Shown: positions 43,452 through 52,840 of the stretch, one piece after another | Numbering within the stretch: the stretch's first letter is position 1 | How the letters are laid out: every line of letters begins with the position of its first letter | Assembly: GCA_051867655.1 (NCBI GenBank) | Contig: JBJDYV010000104.1 | Span: 62,001-126,000, forward strand | Length of the DNA: 64,000 nucleotides | DNA from: JAJPXI01 sp051867655 | GTDB lineage: Bacteria > Bacillota > Clostridia > Oscillospirales > Oscillospiraceae | Reading direction: 5' to 3' | Program-made: the position numbers and the translations under genes | Notes under the pieces: generated by a model | The model's input: only the letters and a program-made list of their open reading frames with translations | Databases searched by the model: none | What the model was told of the DNA's origin: nothing

Positions 43452-44456
43452 ATGACCATCAAAGACATCGCCCGCCTGTCCGGATATTCCGTGGGCACGG
43501 TCTCCCGGGTGCTCAACGACAGCCCCAACGTGTCGGAGGACGCCAAGCGCCGGGTGGAGGCCGTGGTCAAGGAGCACGGCTTCAAGCTCAACAGCAACGC
43601 CAAGCACCTGAAGCAGCAGACCAGCAGCGGCATCGCCATCATCGTCAAGGGCACCCAGAACATGCTCTTCGCCTCCCTGGTGGAGCAGCTGCAGGGCCTG
43701 ATCCGGGAAAAGGGCTTCGCCTGCCTGATCTACTACATCGACGAGGACGACAACGAGGTGGAGCAGGCCCTCCGGGTCTGCCGGGAGCGCCACCCCCAGG
43801 GCATCCTGTTCCTGGGCAGCACTCTGGAGGACTTCCGCCGTCAGTTCGCCCCCATCACCATCCCGTGCGTGCTGGTCACCAACTCCGCCGACACCCTGGG
43901 CTTTCCCAACCTGTCCAGCGTCAGCACCGACGACGCGGCGGGGGCGGAGCGGGCGGTGGAACACCTGCTCGCCCTGGGCCACACAAAGATCGGTGTCCTG
44001 GCGGGCAAGATGGACCTCTCCCACGCCGCCTCCACCCGGTACGAGGGCTGCCTGCGCGCCTTTGCCGCCCACGGCATCCCCTTCGACCCGGAGCGCCAGC
44101 TGGTCATGGCCCGGTTCGCCCTGGACAGCGGGTATGACGCCATGGCGGCCCTGCTGGACAAGATGCCCGACCTGACCGCCGTGTTCGCCATGTCCGACGT
44201 CATGGCGGTGGGGGCCGTCCGGGCCATCCGGGACCGGGGCCTGCGGGTGCCCGAGGATGTGTCCATCATCGGCTACGACGGCATTGACCTGGGGCGGTAT
44301 CTGACCCCCCAATTGACCACCATCCGCCAGCACCGGGATACCATCGCCCACCGCAGCGTGGAGATCCTGCTGCGGTGTATGGACGGGCACGACCAAGCCG
44401 TCCACGAGGTCACGCCCTTCGACCTGATCCCCGGCGAGAGCGTGCGGAAAATCTAA
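43452..44456 (+). CDS. LacI-family transcriptional repressor
   Basis: The 334-residue protein has the LacI HTH at residues 1-50 (MTIKDIARLSGYSVGTVSRV) with hinge helix VVKEHGFKLN. A periplasmic-binding-like sugar domain follows, with AMSDVMAVGAVRAIRDRGL and IIGYDGIDLGRYLTPQLTT. It is co-transcribed with the importer and most likely binds the operators at 40147-40173, giving sugar-responsive self-control. Confidence 0.92.
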   Translation: MTIKDIARLSGYSVGTVSRVLNDSPNVSEDAKRRVEAVVKEHGFKLNSNAKHLKQQTSSGIAIIVKGTQNMLFASLVEQLQGLIREKGFACLIYYIDEDDNEVEQALRVCRERHPQGILFLGSTLEDFRRQFAPITIPCVLVTNSADTLGFPNLSSVSTDDAAGAERAVEHLLALGHTKIGVLAGKMDLSHAASTRYEGCLRAFAAHGIPFDPERQLVMARFALDSGYDAMAALLDKMPDLTAVFAMSDVMAVGAVRAIRDRGLRVPEDVSIIGYDGIDLGRYLTPQLTTIRQHRDTIAHRSVEILLRCMDGHDQAVHEVTPFDLIPGESVRKI

Positions 44457-44491
44457 GGTTCCCTGAGACCCATTGAAACGAGGTGTTGTCC

Positions 44492-45979
44492 ATGAGAAGC
44501 AGCGGTATCCTGATGCACCTGTCCTCCCTGCCCTCCCCCGGCGGCATCGGGACCATGGGGCAGACGGCCCGCGATTTCGTGGACTTTCTGGCCGCGGCGG
44601 GGCAGTCCTACTGGCAGCTTCTGCCCATCTGCCCCACCAGCTACGGGGATTCCCCCTACCAATCCTTTTCCACCTTCGCGGGCAACCCCTACTTCATCGA
44701 CCTGGAGGAGCTGGAGCGCCGGGGTCTTCTGAACCGGGAGGACTACGGGGACATCGACTGGGAGAGTACGCCCGGCCGGGTCAACTACGGCGCTCTGTAC
44801 CGCAAGCGCTACCTGGTGCTGCGCTGGGCGGCGGAGCGCTTCCGGGCCGCCCCGCCGGAGGATTTTGAAAAATTCTGCCGGGAAAATGCTTCCTGGCTGG
44901 AGGACTACGCCCTGTTCATGACCCTGAAGCACCGCCACGGCGGGGCCTCCTGGCTGGACTGGCCGCCGGAACTGCGCAATCAGGACCCGGACGCGCTGGA
45001 AGCGGCCCGGCGGGAATACGCGGCGGAGCTGGACTTCTGGCGGATCGTGCAGTATCTGTTCTTCGCCCAGTGGCGTGCCCTGCGCGCCTACGCCAACGGG
45101 AAGGGGATCTCCCTCATCGGGGACCTGCCCATTTACGTCTCCCTGGACAGCGTGGACGTGTGGGCCCACCCGGAGCTGTTCCAGCTGGACGAAAACCGGG
45201 TGCCCCGGGAGGTCTCCGGCTGTCCCCCCGACGGCTTTTCCGAGACCGGACAGCTCTGGGGCAACCCCCTGTTCGACTGGGAGCGCATGGAGCAGGACGG
45301 CTACGCCTGGTGGGTCAACCGCATCGGGTTCCTCTGCGGCGTGTACAACGTGCTGCGCATCGACCACTTCCGGGGCTTTGACTCCTACTTCGCCATCCCC
45401 TACGGCGACACCTCCGCCCGGAACGGGCGCTGGCGGGAGGGCCCGGGCATGAAGCTGTTCCGGGCGGTGGAGCGCTCCATCGGCCGCCAGAACATCATCG
45501 CGGAGGACTTGGGCTTCCTGACCGACTCGGTGCGGCAGCTTCTGGCGGACAGCGGCTTTCCCGGCATGAAGGTGCTGGAGCTGGCCTTCGACAGCCGGGA
45601 CGAGAGCGGCAGCGACTATCTGCCCCACTGCTACCCCGTCCACTGCGTGGCCTACACCGGCACCCACGACAACGACACCGCTCTGGGCTGGCTCTCCTCC
45701 GCCGATTCCGCCGACGCGGCGCGGGCCCGGGACTATCTGCGCCTGACCGGGGAAGAAGACCACTGGGGCATGATGCGCGCCCTCTGGGGCAGCGTGGCCG
45801 AGCTGACCGTGGTGCAGGCCCAGGACATTCTGGGGCTGGGCAGCGAGGCCCGGATGAACACCCCCTCCACCGTGGGAAGCAACTGGTGCTGGCGGGCCCT
45901 GCCCGGCAGCTTCACCCCCGAGCTGGCCCAGCGCCTGCGGCACTGTATGGAGTTGTACGGGCGGCTGGCAAATGCATAG
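44492..45979 (+). CDS. malQ: 4-alpha-glucanotransferase (amylomaltase)
   Basis: The start is ATG 44492 (MRSSGILMHLSSLPSPGGIG) after CGAGG; this gives 495 residues, the family length. It has GH77 motifs: YWQLLPICPTSYGDSPYQSF (in part), a catalytic-nucleophile region NVLRIDHFRGFDSYFAIP, IIAEDLGFLT with the acid, and YTGTHDNDTALGW. It transfers alpha-1,4-glucan segments and releases glucose from maltodextrins in the cytoplasm. The glucose would be phosphorylated by the divergent ROK kinase. Confidence 0.95.
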   Translation: MRSSGILMHLSSLPSPGGIGTMGQTARDFVDFLAAAGQSYWQLLPICPTSYGDSPYQSFSTFAGNPYFIDLEELERRGLLNREDYGDIDWESTPGRVNYGALYRKRYLVLRWAAERFRAAPPEDFEKFCRENASWLEDYALFMTLKHRHGGASWLDWPPELRNQDPDALEAARREYAAELDFWRIVQYLFFAQWRALRAYANGKGISLIGDLPIYVSLDSVDVWAHPELFQLDENRVPREVSGCPPDGFSETGQLWGNPLFDWERMEQDGYAWWVNRIGFLCGVYNVLRIDHFRGFDSYFAIPYGDTSARNGRWREGPGMKLFRAVERSIGRQNIIAEDLGFLTDSVRQLLADSGFPGMKVLELAFDSRDESGSDYLPHCYPVHCVAYTGTHDNDTALGWLSSADSADAARARDYLRLTGEEDHWGMMRALWGSVAELTVVQAQDILGLGSEARMNTPSTVGSNWCWRALPGSFTPELAQRLRHCMELYGRLANA

Positions 45980-46352
45980 TATGATAAAAGAACACGCGGA
46001 AGCGGCTGATGGCCGCTTCCGCGTGTTTCATGTGTCAGAGAAGAAATGGAGGAACGACCGCTTCGCGGGGACGAAGGAGCAGGTCCAACACCATTTCTTT
46101 TTGTTGCCCCAAAAAGAAACGGTTTTGGATTCCAAAGAAAAAGGCCTATTCGAGCTTGCCGGGTCAGCGATTACCGTCGGCGCAGCGCTAAGCTGACTGA
46201 CTTGTTGCCCTGACCCGCCGTTACGGCGGTGACTTTTCCCGTGCAATCAGTTGGCGTTCTCTCTTGACTGCGCCTTTTGTTGTTGGAATCCCGACCGAAC
46301 AGGTGCGGCAAAATCGCAGGTGTTTTCATTTTCTATGTAGGGGCCGCACATT
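45980..46352. other. Intergenic region between malQ and the aldo/keto reductase
   Basis: The 373-bp region holds three inverted repeats: 45993-46029 (AACACGCGGAAGCGGC / GCCGCTTCCGCGTGTT, likely malQ terminator), 46094-46119 (TTTCTTTTTG / CAAAAAGAAA) and about 46214-46230 (CCCGCCG / CGGCGGT). The remaining sequence reads in one plus frame as a short Lys/Gln/Phe-rich peptide but has no convincing start. It has the look of a repetitive intergenic element rather than a gene. Confidence 0.45.
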
Positions 46353-47531
46353 TTAAAACGCTTTCAGCGCCCGACAGATCTTCCGGGCGATCTTGTAGAC
46401 GGGCACCTCCAGCTCCTTTTTGGCGTTTTTCAGCTGCTCCCGGATGGGGACGCCCTGGGGACAGTGGGTCTCGCACTTCCCGCAGCCCACACAGTTGGAG
46501 GCGGCGGTGGACTGGCGGCGCATGGCCGTACACATGAAATACTCCTTCAACGCGGGGAATTTGCCCTCGGAGTACCGGCGGTTGTAGGCCGCGAAGGTGC
46601 CGGGGATGTCCACCCCCCTGGGGCAGGGCATGCAGTAGCCGCAGCCGGTGCAGCCCACTTTCATGTTGGCGTTGATGGCCGCCACCACCCGCTGCAGCAT
46701 CTCCTCCTCCGCCTGGCCCAGCTCTCCGACCTCAACCGTGGAGGCGGTCCGGACGTTGTCCTCCACCATCTCCACGGAGTTCATGCCGGACAGCACGCAG
46801 GTCACCTCGCTCTGGTTCCAGAGCCAGCGCAGCGCCCACTGGGCCGGGGTGTGCTGCACCGGGTAGTCCGCGAAGATGCCCTTGGCCTCCTGGGGCAGCA
46901 GGCTGACCAGCTTTCCGCCCCGCAGGGGCTCCATGATGAAGACAGGCAGCCCCTTTTCGTGGGCGTAGTGCAGCCCCCGCCGCCCCGCCTGGGAGTGCTC
47001 GTCCATGTAGTTGTACTGGATCTGGCAGAAGTCCCAGTCGTAGGCGTCCACCAGCTTGCAGAACATGTCGGAGTTTCCGTGATAGGAAAAGCCCACCTGC
47101 TTGATGGCGCCGCTGCGCTTCTTCTCCTCCAGCCACTCCAGGATGCCCAGCCCCTTCAGACGCTCCCAGGCGTCCACGTCGGTCAGCATGTGCATCAGGT
47201 AGTAGTCGATGTAATCGGTGCGCAGGCGCTTCAATTGCTCGGCAAAGATCTTCTCCGGGCCGTCCGCGCCCCGCACCAGGTAGTGGGGCAGCTTGGTGGC
47301 GATGGACACCTGCTCCCGGATGCCGTTGCGCTCCAGGATCTCCCCCAGCGCCGCCTCGCTGCCGGGGTAGATGTAGGCGGTGTCGAAGTAGTTGACCCCG
47401 CCCCGAAAGGCGGTCATGATCTCCCGCTCGGTCTTCTCCAGGTCGATCCTGCCCCGGTTCTGGGTAAAGCGCAGGCAGCCGTAGCCCAGGATGGAGACCG
47501 GATTGCCGTATTTGTCCGGACGATAGTTCAT
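46353..47531 (-). CDS. Aldo/keto reductase with C-terminal 4Fe-4S domain
   Basis: The start is ATG 47531 (MNYRPDKYGNPVSILGYGCL) after AGGGGTG; this gives 392 residues. The AKR barrel has the catalytic Tyr in FDTAYIYPGSEAALGE and IATKLPHYLV. The C-terminal part has two 4Fe-4S Cys sets, CTGCGYCMPCPRGVDIP and CVGCGKCETHCPQGVPI. This layout is common in anaerobes as a ferredoxin-linked oxidoreductase. The open frame extends 14 codons further but lacks a ribosome-binding site. It is a single-gene unit. Confidence 0.9.
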   Translation of the reverse strand: MNYRPDKYGNPVSILGYGCLRFTQNRGRIDLEKTEREIMTAFRGGVNYFDTAYIYPGSEAALGEILERNGIREQVSIATKLPHYLVRGADGPEKIFAEQLKRLRTDYIDYYLMHMLTDVDAWERLKGLGILEWLEEKKRSGAIKQVGFSYHGNSDMFCKLVDAYDWDFCQIQYNYMDEHSQAGRRGLHYAHEKGLPVFIMEPLRGGKLVSLLPQEAKGIFADYPVQHTPAQWALRWLWNQSEVTCVLSGMNSVEMVEDNVRTASTVEVGELGQAEEEMLQRVVAAINANMKVGCTGCGYCMPCPRGVDIPGTFAAYNRRYSEGKFPALKEYFMCTAMRRQSTAASNCVGCGKCETHCPQGVPIREQLKNAKKELEVPVYKIARKICRALKAF

Positions 47532-47622
47532 CAGAACACCCCTGTTTTCAATCTGCCCCCCATTGTACCCCATCCCCCCGCCGAATGTAAGGCGGTCCGG
47601 GCCGGAGCGCTCTGCTCAAAAA

Positions 47623-47658
47623 GACAAAAAAAGAGACAGCCTTTCGACTGTCTCTTTT
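47623..47658. repeat. 36-bp terminator repeat, copy 1
   Basis: The 36 bases (GACAAAAAAAGAGACAG ... CTGTCTCTTTT) are identical to 52579-52614. They form a stem AAAAGAGACAG / CTGTCTCTTTT with a short loop and a T-run, so each copy is a working-looking terminator. The two copies bracket the low-GC island. Confidence 0.85.
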
Positions 47659-47803
47659 GAAAGAAAAGACTTATTTTGATACGAAATACAGCCCATCGAG
47701 CTTATCGTTATGGTGTGCCTTTCGTTAAAAGATGCAATGCATCCCTATCCAGAAACCGGAAGGAGTGCCGTCTTTTACTGTATAATCTTTTTCCTGAAGT
47801 TGT

Positions 47804-48631
47804 CTAATTTTTTGTGGCGACTTCCGAAGGAGTGCAGTTTTTCACATCTGCCTGCTTTTCTTCAAAATGCTTTCGCAACAGCGGAAGCACCATAGATACC
47901 AGAAGGAATGCCACCAAAACGATACACACATAGATCCCCGCACGCAGCCAGATATTGGCCGGCAGCAAATTGGCAATGGATGCTCCAGACGTGTTTGCTG
48001 CCAAATATAAATAATTTGCGTTTTCGTAGGCAAGGTTGGCCGGAATGGCAAAAACGCTGAGGACCAAAAGCAGCAGCACCGGTTTGTAAATCATTTTTCT
48101 TTTGCTGACAAATCCGTGCACCATCGTCATATAGGCAACGCCGTAGACCGGCAGAATATGTTCCAGCCAGAACTGATAGTAACGATAGTATCCGGGACCG
48201 GTTCTGGAAATAACCGCAGGTGTAATGATCGGAATCAGTCCCAGCGAGCAGCAGATATAAAAGCATACATCATACAGTCCGCGGCTCTTTTTGCAGAGCA
48301 TAAATACAGATAAAATTGCAGACCACTCACAAACCTGCAGGGGAAGCTTATCCATGAGATTGTGTTCCTCCGGATTTGAGCTTCCCACATACAGCAGCCG
48401 CCAGTAATAGCTCATTTCTACCATGAGAATGACAAACGCAAGGATGAATCGAAAGTTCTCTTCATATTTCCAGCTTTTTATCTGTTCTCGGTACCGATAT
48501 GTAAAAAATATGCCTACCAATAACAGCACAATCGGAAGTATGTGCCAGATGGATCCATATTGAAAATCGCCCTTCTGACCATATCCAAAAAAGCCTTCGC
48601 TGAAAAACTCACACCAAACATTTGTCTGCAT
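47804..48631 (-). CDS. YwaF/TIGR02206-like membrane protein
   Basis: The 275-residue protein has about seven membrane helices and the family features LPLQVCEWSAILSVFML, GPGYYRYYQFWLEHILPVYG and ENANYLYL. These match the TIGR02206 group of Firmicutes membrane proteins (related to TMEM164), whose function is unknown. It follows the FtsX-like permease gene by 19 bases, so it may serve the same transporter unit. Its GC content is lower than that of the flanking genes. Confidence 0.75.
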   Translation of the reverse strand: MQTNVWCEFFSEGFFGYGQKGDFQYGSIWHILPIVLLLVGIFFTYRYREQIKSWKYEENFRFILAFVILMVEMSYYWRLLYVGSSNPEEHNLMDKLPLQVCEWSAILSVFMLCKKSRGLYDVCFYICCSLGLIPIITPAVISRTGPGYYRYYQFWLEHILPVYGVAYMTMVHGFVSKRKMIYKPVLLLLVLSVFAIPANLAYENANYLYLAANTSGASIANLLPANIWLRAGIYVCIVLVAFLLVSMVLPLLRKHFEEKQADVKNCTPSEVATKN

Positions 48632-48650
48632 TGTTCCATCCCCCCGATAA

Positions 48651-50951
48651 TTATTCCATCACTCTTCCTGCTTCTGCCAGATTCCATCGTTTGAGCTGTC
48701 GCATGGAAAGGAAGTGCCCCAATAAAATAAACAGCAACAAGATTCCCGATGCAAACAGATATTCTTCTGCCCGATTGGCAAAAGGATACTCTCTCTTCGA
48801 GGTGGACATCTCATGCAGAATCACACGCGCTGCCACCGCTCCTGCCGGAAGCCCGGCTATCGCAGCAATCACATATTGTAAAATCGATTGCAAAAGCCAT
48901 GATGCGGATATCTCTTCATAGTACACACCCAGCACACGCATTGTTGCCAGTCTATGCTGCTGCTCCATAAGGCTGCTCTTCATCCGGTTCTGTACAATCA
49001 TCAGGCTCATAGCCAGTGCAAACGCTATGATGATATAAACACCAATACTGTATGATTGGAACGACCTGATTCTATCCTGTCGGATTATACGGGTGAAAAC
49101 AGCCGTACAGCCATCCAGATCCTCTAAATAGGAACGCAGCGCATCTTCGTTATTACTTGCCACCAACACGCTGCAGCCGCCTGCTCCAAGCTGCCCGATC
49201 GTCTGCTGCGAAACATACTGCACTCTGGATACGCTTTGGTTTGATAACCCTTGCACTGTCAGGCTCCGCCCATTTACATACACCTTATCCCCAGCCGTGA
49301 TTCCCATCTTTTTGGCAAGATGGCGCTCCAACAGAATCCCATCCTCCGGAATATCCATAAGAGCATCAGATTTGTCAAACACCCGGATTAACCTTGCATC
49401 CGTTTCCGGCGCATGGATTACAATTTCTTCCGTCATCCCATTGAATTCCAAATCCGCGGACAGGTAATCCAGACGTTCGCACTCGCTTACACCCGGCACT
49501 GCTCCTATTTCCTGCATCCATATTTCGTCCGGAGCTTCCTCCAGATAAATCTGACAGTCATAGGAAATTCGTTTTTCAAATAATTCTTCCAGAATATAAT
49601 TTTTGGAGCGGTCAAACGAAATAGCGGATACTATCAGCATCATAGATGCGGCAATACAGACAGAGGAAAGAATAAATCGTCTTCCGTTGCGAAGCATGAC
49701 TGCCGCACTAAACTTCATAAGAGGAGAAAGCCGTTTGGGCAGGCGATTGAGCTGTGCAGTCGAAACAGAAGACGTTCTCGTTCCCTGTAAAACTTCCACC
49801 GGCCGAATCCGCGATAGCTGCCGACAGCCTATTGCCGCGGCCAGCTGTCCTGTAAGCGCCGTACATCCTGCCGCAATCACGCAGTCTCGCAATTGCAGAT
49901 GTGCCGCAATGGGCGGCAGCCAGAAGGACTTTGCATACAGGTTTGCTGCAAACCGCATCAGAATCTGGCTGCATCCAATGCCAAGTCCAATGGCAGGGAT
50001 CGTCACGCAAAAGCACAGGACATGAAACAGTCCTGAAATCTGCCCTGAACTGAATCCATATGTTCTGAGTATGCCGATCTCTTTGCGGGATTGTTGAATA
50101 ATCTGCAGAAGGAACAGCAGCATCACGAGAAGCATCACCGCAAAAAACAGCGGCGGAAGCAGCAACGACAAAGCCTGCAGCGGCTCCAAATTAGTCTTGA
50201 TACGCTGGTGAACCGGTGAATCTTCGGAGGTAAAGCAGTCCAAAATCTGATATTGCTGTAAGATTTGTTTGGCGTCTTCCAGCACAGTCGTTTCGTCGTG
50301 CTCCGAATCCACCTTAAGCAAAAACTGGCAGACGAATTGATCACTTCCAAATACCATCTCCGCATATTCTTCAGGCAGATACACATATCCGAAATCGGAA
50401 TTATTCCCCCAGAAATATGCATTCTGTACGGTGCTGATCGCCTCCGGAGTGGATACGATCTTTTGCACCTGAAATTTCTGATCTGTATTTGCGAGCTTCA
50501 GCTCCAGTTCATCCCCGGATGCGATTCCATTCGCCTGTGCAAAATCCGCCTCCACATAAAGTTCTGGCAGCGTACTGGATGCTTCTGTTTCCTCGCGCAC
50601 ATAAAAGCGCTGCTCACTGTCCGGTGAAAAGCTGAAAACCCGGGCTGTGAGCTGGTAGCCGCCCGCCTTCAGCGGGAAATCCGCCGCCATTCTCCCATCA
50701 GCCTGCAGCACGCCTTCCAAGGATCCCAGCTCTTCGCAAAGCTGTTTTGGGGATGGCGATGTCGTGATACACACATTCGCATATCCGTACATATCGAGGT
50801 AATCCGAAAAACCGTTTCCCAGTGCGTAAAAAGCGCCGCTCAATCCCGCCATCAGCGCAATACCCAGGCAGGATACAACAATCATCGAAAGGAACAGGCG
50901 GAAATACTTGCGGATCAGCGGCACCAGCATTCTGCGTATCAGAACTACCAT
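48651..50951 (-). CDS. FtsX-like ABC transporter permease (MacB-type)
   Basis: The start is ATG 50951 after GGAGG; this gives 766 residues. It has the 4-plus-4 helix layout of large FtsX/MacB permeases: an N-terminal helix near 15-35, a large extracellular domain, three helices near 265-390, a second helix-domain-helices block, and FTSX-family endings near 660-760. The start overlaps the ATPase stop by 7 bases. Such transporters move lipoproteins, peptides or sense antimicrobial peptides. No two-component system is seen beside it. Confidence 0.88.
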   Translation of the reverse strand: MVVLIRRMLVPLIRKYFRLFLSMIVVSCLGIALMAGLSGAFYALGNGFSDYLDMYGYANVCITTSPSPKQLCEELGSLEGVLQADGRMAADFPLKAGGYQLTARVFSFSPDSEQRFYVREETEASSTLPELYVEADFAQANGIASGDELELKLANTDQKFQVQKIVSTPEAISTVQNAYFWGNNSDFGYVYLPEEYAEMVFGSDQFVCQFLLKVDSEHDETTVLEDAKQILQQYQILDCFTSEDSPVHQRIKTNLEPLQALSLLLPPLFFAVMLLVMLLFLLQIIQQSRKEIGILRTYGFSSGQISGLFHVLCFCVTIPAIGLGIGCSQILMRFAANLYAKSFWLPPIAAHLQLRDCVIAAGCTALTGQLAAAIGCRQLSRIRPVEVLQGTRTSSVSTAQLNRLPKRLSPLMKFSAAVMLRNGRRFILSSVCIAASMMLIVSAISFDRSKNYILEELFEKRISYDCQIYLEEAPDEIWMQEIGAVPGVSECERLDYLSADLEFNGMTEEIVIHAPETDARLIRVFDKSDALMDIPEDGILLERHLAKKMGITAGDKVYVNGRSLTVQGLSNQSVSRVQYVSQQTIGQLGAGGCSVLVASNNEDALRSYLEDLDGCTAVFTRIIRQDRIRSFQSYSIGVYIIIAFALAMSLMIVQNRMKSSLMEQQHRLATMRVLGVYYEEISASWLLQSILQYVIAAIAGLPAGAVAARVILHEMSTSKREYPFANRAEEYLFASGILLLFILLGHFLSMRQLKRWNLAEAGRVME

Positions 50952-51667
50952 GTAAGCTCCTCCACAGGTGTGGGCGCCGCATTGACCCATTCCTTGTCAA
51001 TCCTTCCGCTGCGCATTTGAATGACCCGGTCCGCCATTTTTGCGATCTCTTGGGTGTGCGTAACCACGATGGTCGTCTGCCCATGCCTGCGCACAAGCTG
51101 TTCCAGAACTTTCAGTATTTGCTTTCCGGTCTTATCATCAAGCGCACCTGTAGGCTCGTCACATAGCAAAATGCGGGCATGTTTGACCAGTGCTCTGGCA
51201 ATTGCAACACGCTGCTGTTCTCCACCCGAGAGCTGGGACGGATAATGATGCAGCCGCTGCGACAATCCCAGCATCTGCATGATATCTGCGGTGTCAGCCC
51301 CTTTCCCGCTGAAGTCGGCAATCAACGCCACATTTTCTTCAGCAGTCAGTTCCGGCAGCAAGTGAAAAAACTGAAAGACAAAGCCGATTTTATTCCGGCG
51401 GTAGTCCGTCAGTCCACGCTCGCTCAAATTGCAGATATTCTTCCCGTCCACCAACAGGATACCGCTGTCCGGACTGTCAACACCGCCTATAAGATTCAAA
51501 AGTGTGCTTTTGCCGCAACCGCTGCTGCCGAGAATAACCAGAAGCTCTCCTTCATATACACAAAGATCAACATCCCGCAGCGCTTCCACACGGCCGCTGC
51601 CACTTCCATAACTCTTACACAGTCCTTTTGCCTGCAACACAACTCTTTTTTCGGATTGGTTATTCAT
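50945..51667 (-). CDS. ABC transporter ATPase, MacB/LolD-like
   Basis: The start is ATG 51667 (MNNQSEKRVVLQAKGLCKSYG) after GGAGAG; this gives 240 residues. It has Walker A GSSGCGKST, signature QLSGGEQQRVAIARALV and Walker B ILLCDEPTGALDDKTG, as in LolD/MacB/FtsE-type ATPases. It pairs with the overlapping FtsX-like permease gene. Confidence 0.93.
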   Translation of the reverse strand: MNNQSEKRVVLQAKGLCKSYGSGSGRVEALRDVDLCVYEGELLVILGSSGCGKSTLLNLIGGVDSPDSGILLVDGKNICNLSERGLTDYRRNKIGFVFQFFHLLPELTAEENVALIADFSGKGADTADIMQMLGLSQRLHHYPSQLSGGEQQRVAIARALVKHARILLCDEPTGALDDKTGKQILKVLEQLVRRHGQTTIVVTHTQEIAKMADRVIQMRSGRIDKEWVNAAPTPVEELTW

Positions 51668-51769
51668 ACTCTTCTCTCCCGTTCCTGCAGCTCCAGAATG
51701 GTTGCCTGATCGAATCATCATGCACGGACTGTCCCTTTGTTAATAGAATAAATATTGTTTATATTGCAC

Positions 51770-52204
51770 ATGTTTCCACCGTTCCCTCGATATGAGACTC
51801 ATAGGCGTGGAAATAAAGCTGTCGCAATCAATGGTGTTAGCGTGGATGCAAGTCGCGGTGCTGTAGATTTACACGATGGAGATGTGATCCAACTTGGAGG
51901 ATTTTCTTTTGTATTCAAAACAGAAGTAAACGAAGAATTAACTCGGTATGGAGATCCGGCAGAAATGATCTCTGATATAGAAAACCACGATAAACAATTG
52001 GTTGCTAAGCTTCCTCAAAGCAAGGTACCATATTATCTTCAAGAGAGCTTAACATTTAACGGGGTGTTTAGCTGGGACAACGCCTATTTCAAAGATTATA
52101 GAAAAGTAATATTCTCGAATTGGAACGATTCTCTATTCACTAGAATTCGGTGCCGGTTTGATAGCAGAAAGTCTTTCATCGATCAAACAATAGAAATTAA
52201 TTAA
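51770..52204 (+). pseudogene. FHA-domain protein fragment
   Basis: The frame reads NKAVAINGVSVDASRGAVDL, then LHDGDVIQLGGFSFVFK, the C-terminal half of a forkhead-associated domain, then about 90 residues without known motifs. The N-terminal FHA strands (GR and SxxH motifs) are missing and the upstream bases are AT-rich with no ribosome-binding site. I read it as a truncated remnant in the low-GC island; a short intact gene cannot be excluded. Confidence 0.45.
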
Positions 52205-52509
52205 ATTCGAAATACTGTAATGCATGCATCAAAAGGCCAAATATGCGAGAAGGAAAACTGGTATCGTACTATGTAAGATTATTTGAAACATAGATTTTTG
52301 AAATATTATAGCATTATTTGGCATAACTCTCAACAGGTTAAATCTATTCTACATCTACGCAAAATATGGAAAAGCCTAAATGATTGATCGGAATCGCGGC
52401 AAGACGTTTTGAAGGATCGTTAATCCTTCTCGCCGCCCGGCCGCCGACATCGCCGACGGAAACAGGCAGCAATCCTGACAAACAGGCAGCAATACCCGTA
52501 AAGGCGCAA

Positions 52510-52555
52510 AAAAGCCCCTGGTCTTCCGCTTCTCATTGGAAAACCAAGGGCTTTT
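52510..52555. terminator. Terminator in the junction region
   Basis: AAAAGCCC(C)TGGT pairs with ACCAAGGGCTTTT; A- and T-runs on both sides allow either direction. Confidence 0.7.
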
Positions 52556-52578
52556 CCCCGTTCTGGCGAGGATCGACT

Positions 52579-52614
52579 GACAAAAAAAGAGACAGCCTTT
52601 CGACTGTCTCTTTT
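52579..52614. repeat. 36-bp terminator repeat, copy 2
   Basis: Identical to 47623-47658, in the same orientation, 4.96 kb away. The stem is AAAAGAGACAG / CTGTCTCTTTT. Confidence 0.85.
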
Positions 52615-52708
52615 GGTCGGAGTGTAATTATAGGACTTGAAGAAACCCAGTGATATCAAGGGTTTACAAGCAGCAAGCAAGGTTCTTATTCCTAAAATTG
52701 CATGATTG

Positions 52709-52742
52709 CGCCGCCCTATGGAGACTATGGGCGGCGCTTTTT
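52709..52742 (+). terminator. Terminator upstream of parB
   Basis: GCGCCGCCC / GGGCGGCGC stem followed by TTTTT. It insulates the conjugative element's first gene from the left flank. Confidence 0.8.
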
Positions 52743-52784
52743 CATAAAATCACATATTGTAAGGAGGCGATGCCACCCTACCCT

Positions 52785-52810
52785 GCTGGGCCATTGTGCC
52801 CGGCTTTTTT
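52785..52810 (+). terminator. Short terminator in the parB leader
   Basis: GCTGGGC / GCCCGGC (one G-U pair) followed by TTTTTT, just before the parB ribosome-binding site. It overlaps the possible leader peptide. Confidence 0.5.
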
Positions 52811-52840
52811 CATTCCATGACAAAGGAGGTCAATATTTCT

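Larger units (their letters stand above)
52205..52840. other. Junction region between the low-GC island and the conjugative element
   Basis: The 636-bp region changes from AT-rich (52205-52380) to GC-rich sequence. It holds a 14-bp direct repeat (AAACAGGCAGCAAT at 52460 and 52480) and four terminators at 52510-52555, 52585-52614, 52709-52742 and 52785-52810. The last stem overlaps a possible 16-codon leader (MPPYPAGPLCPAFFIP, 52770-52820). Bases 52615-52625, GGTCGGAGTG, resemble the reverse of a tRNA 3' end and may be an attachment-site remnant. No integrase gene is here. Confidence 0.45.

Noticed and set aside
46041..46196. Short plus-strand gene after malQ
   Set aside because: No ribosome-binding site, no family, and the sequence is full of inverted repeats.
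52615..52690. tRNA gene
   Set aside because: Only about ten bases resemble a tRNA end; no cloverleaf can be formed.
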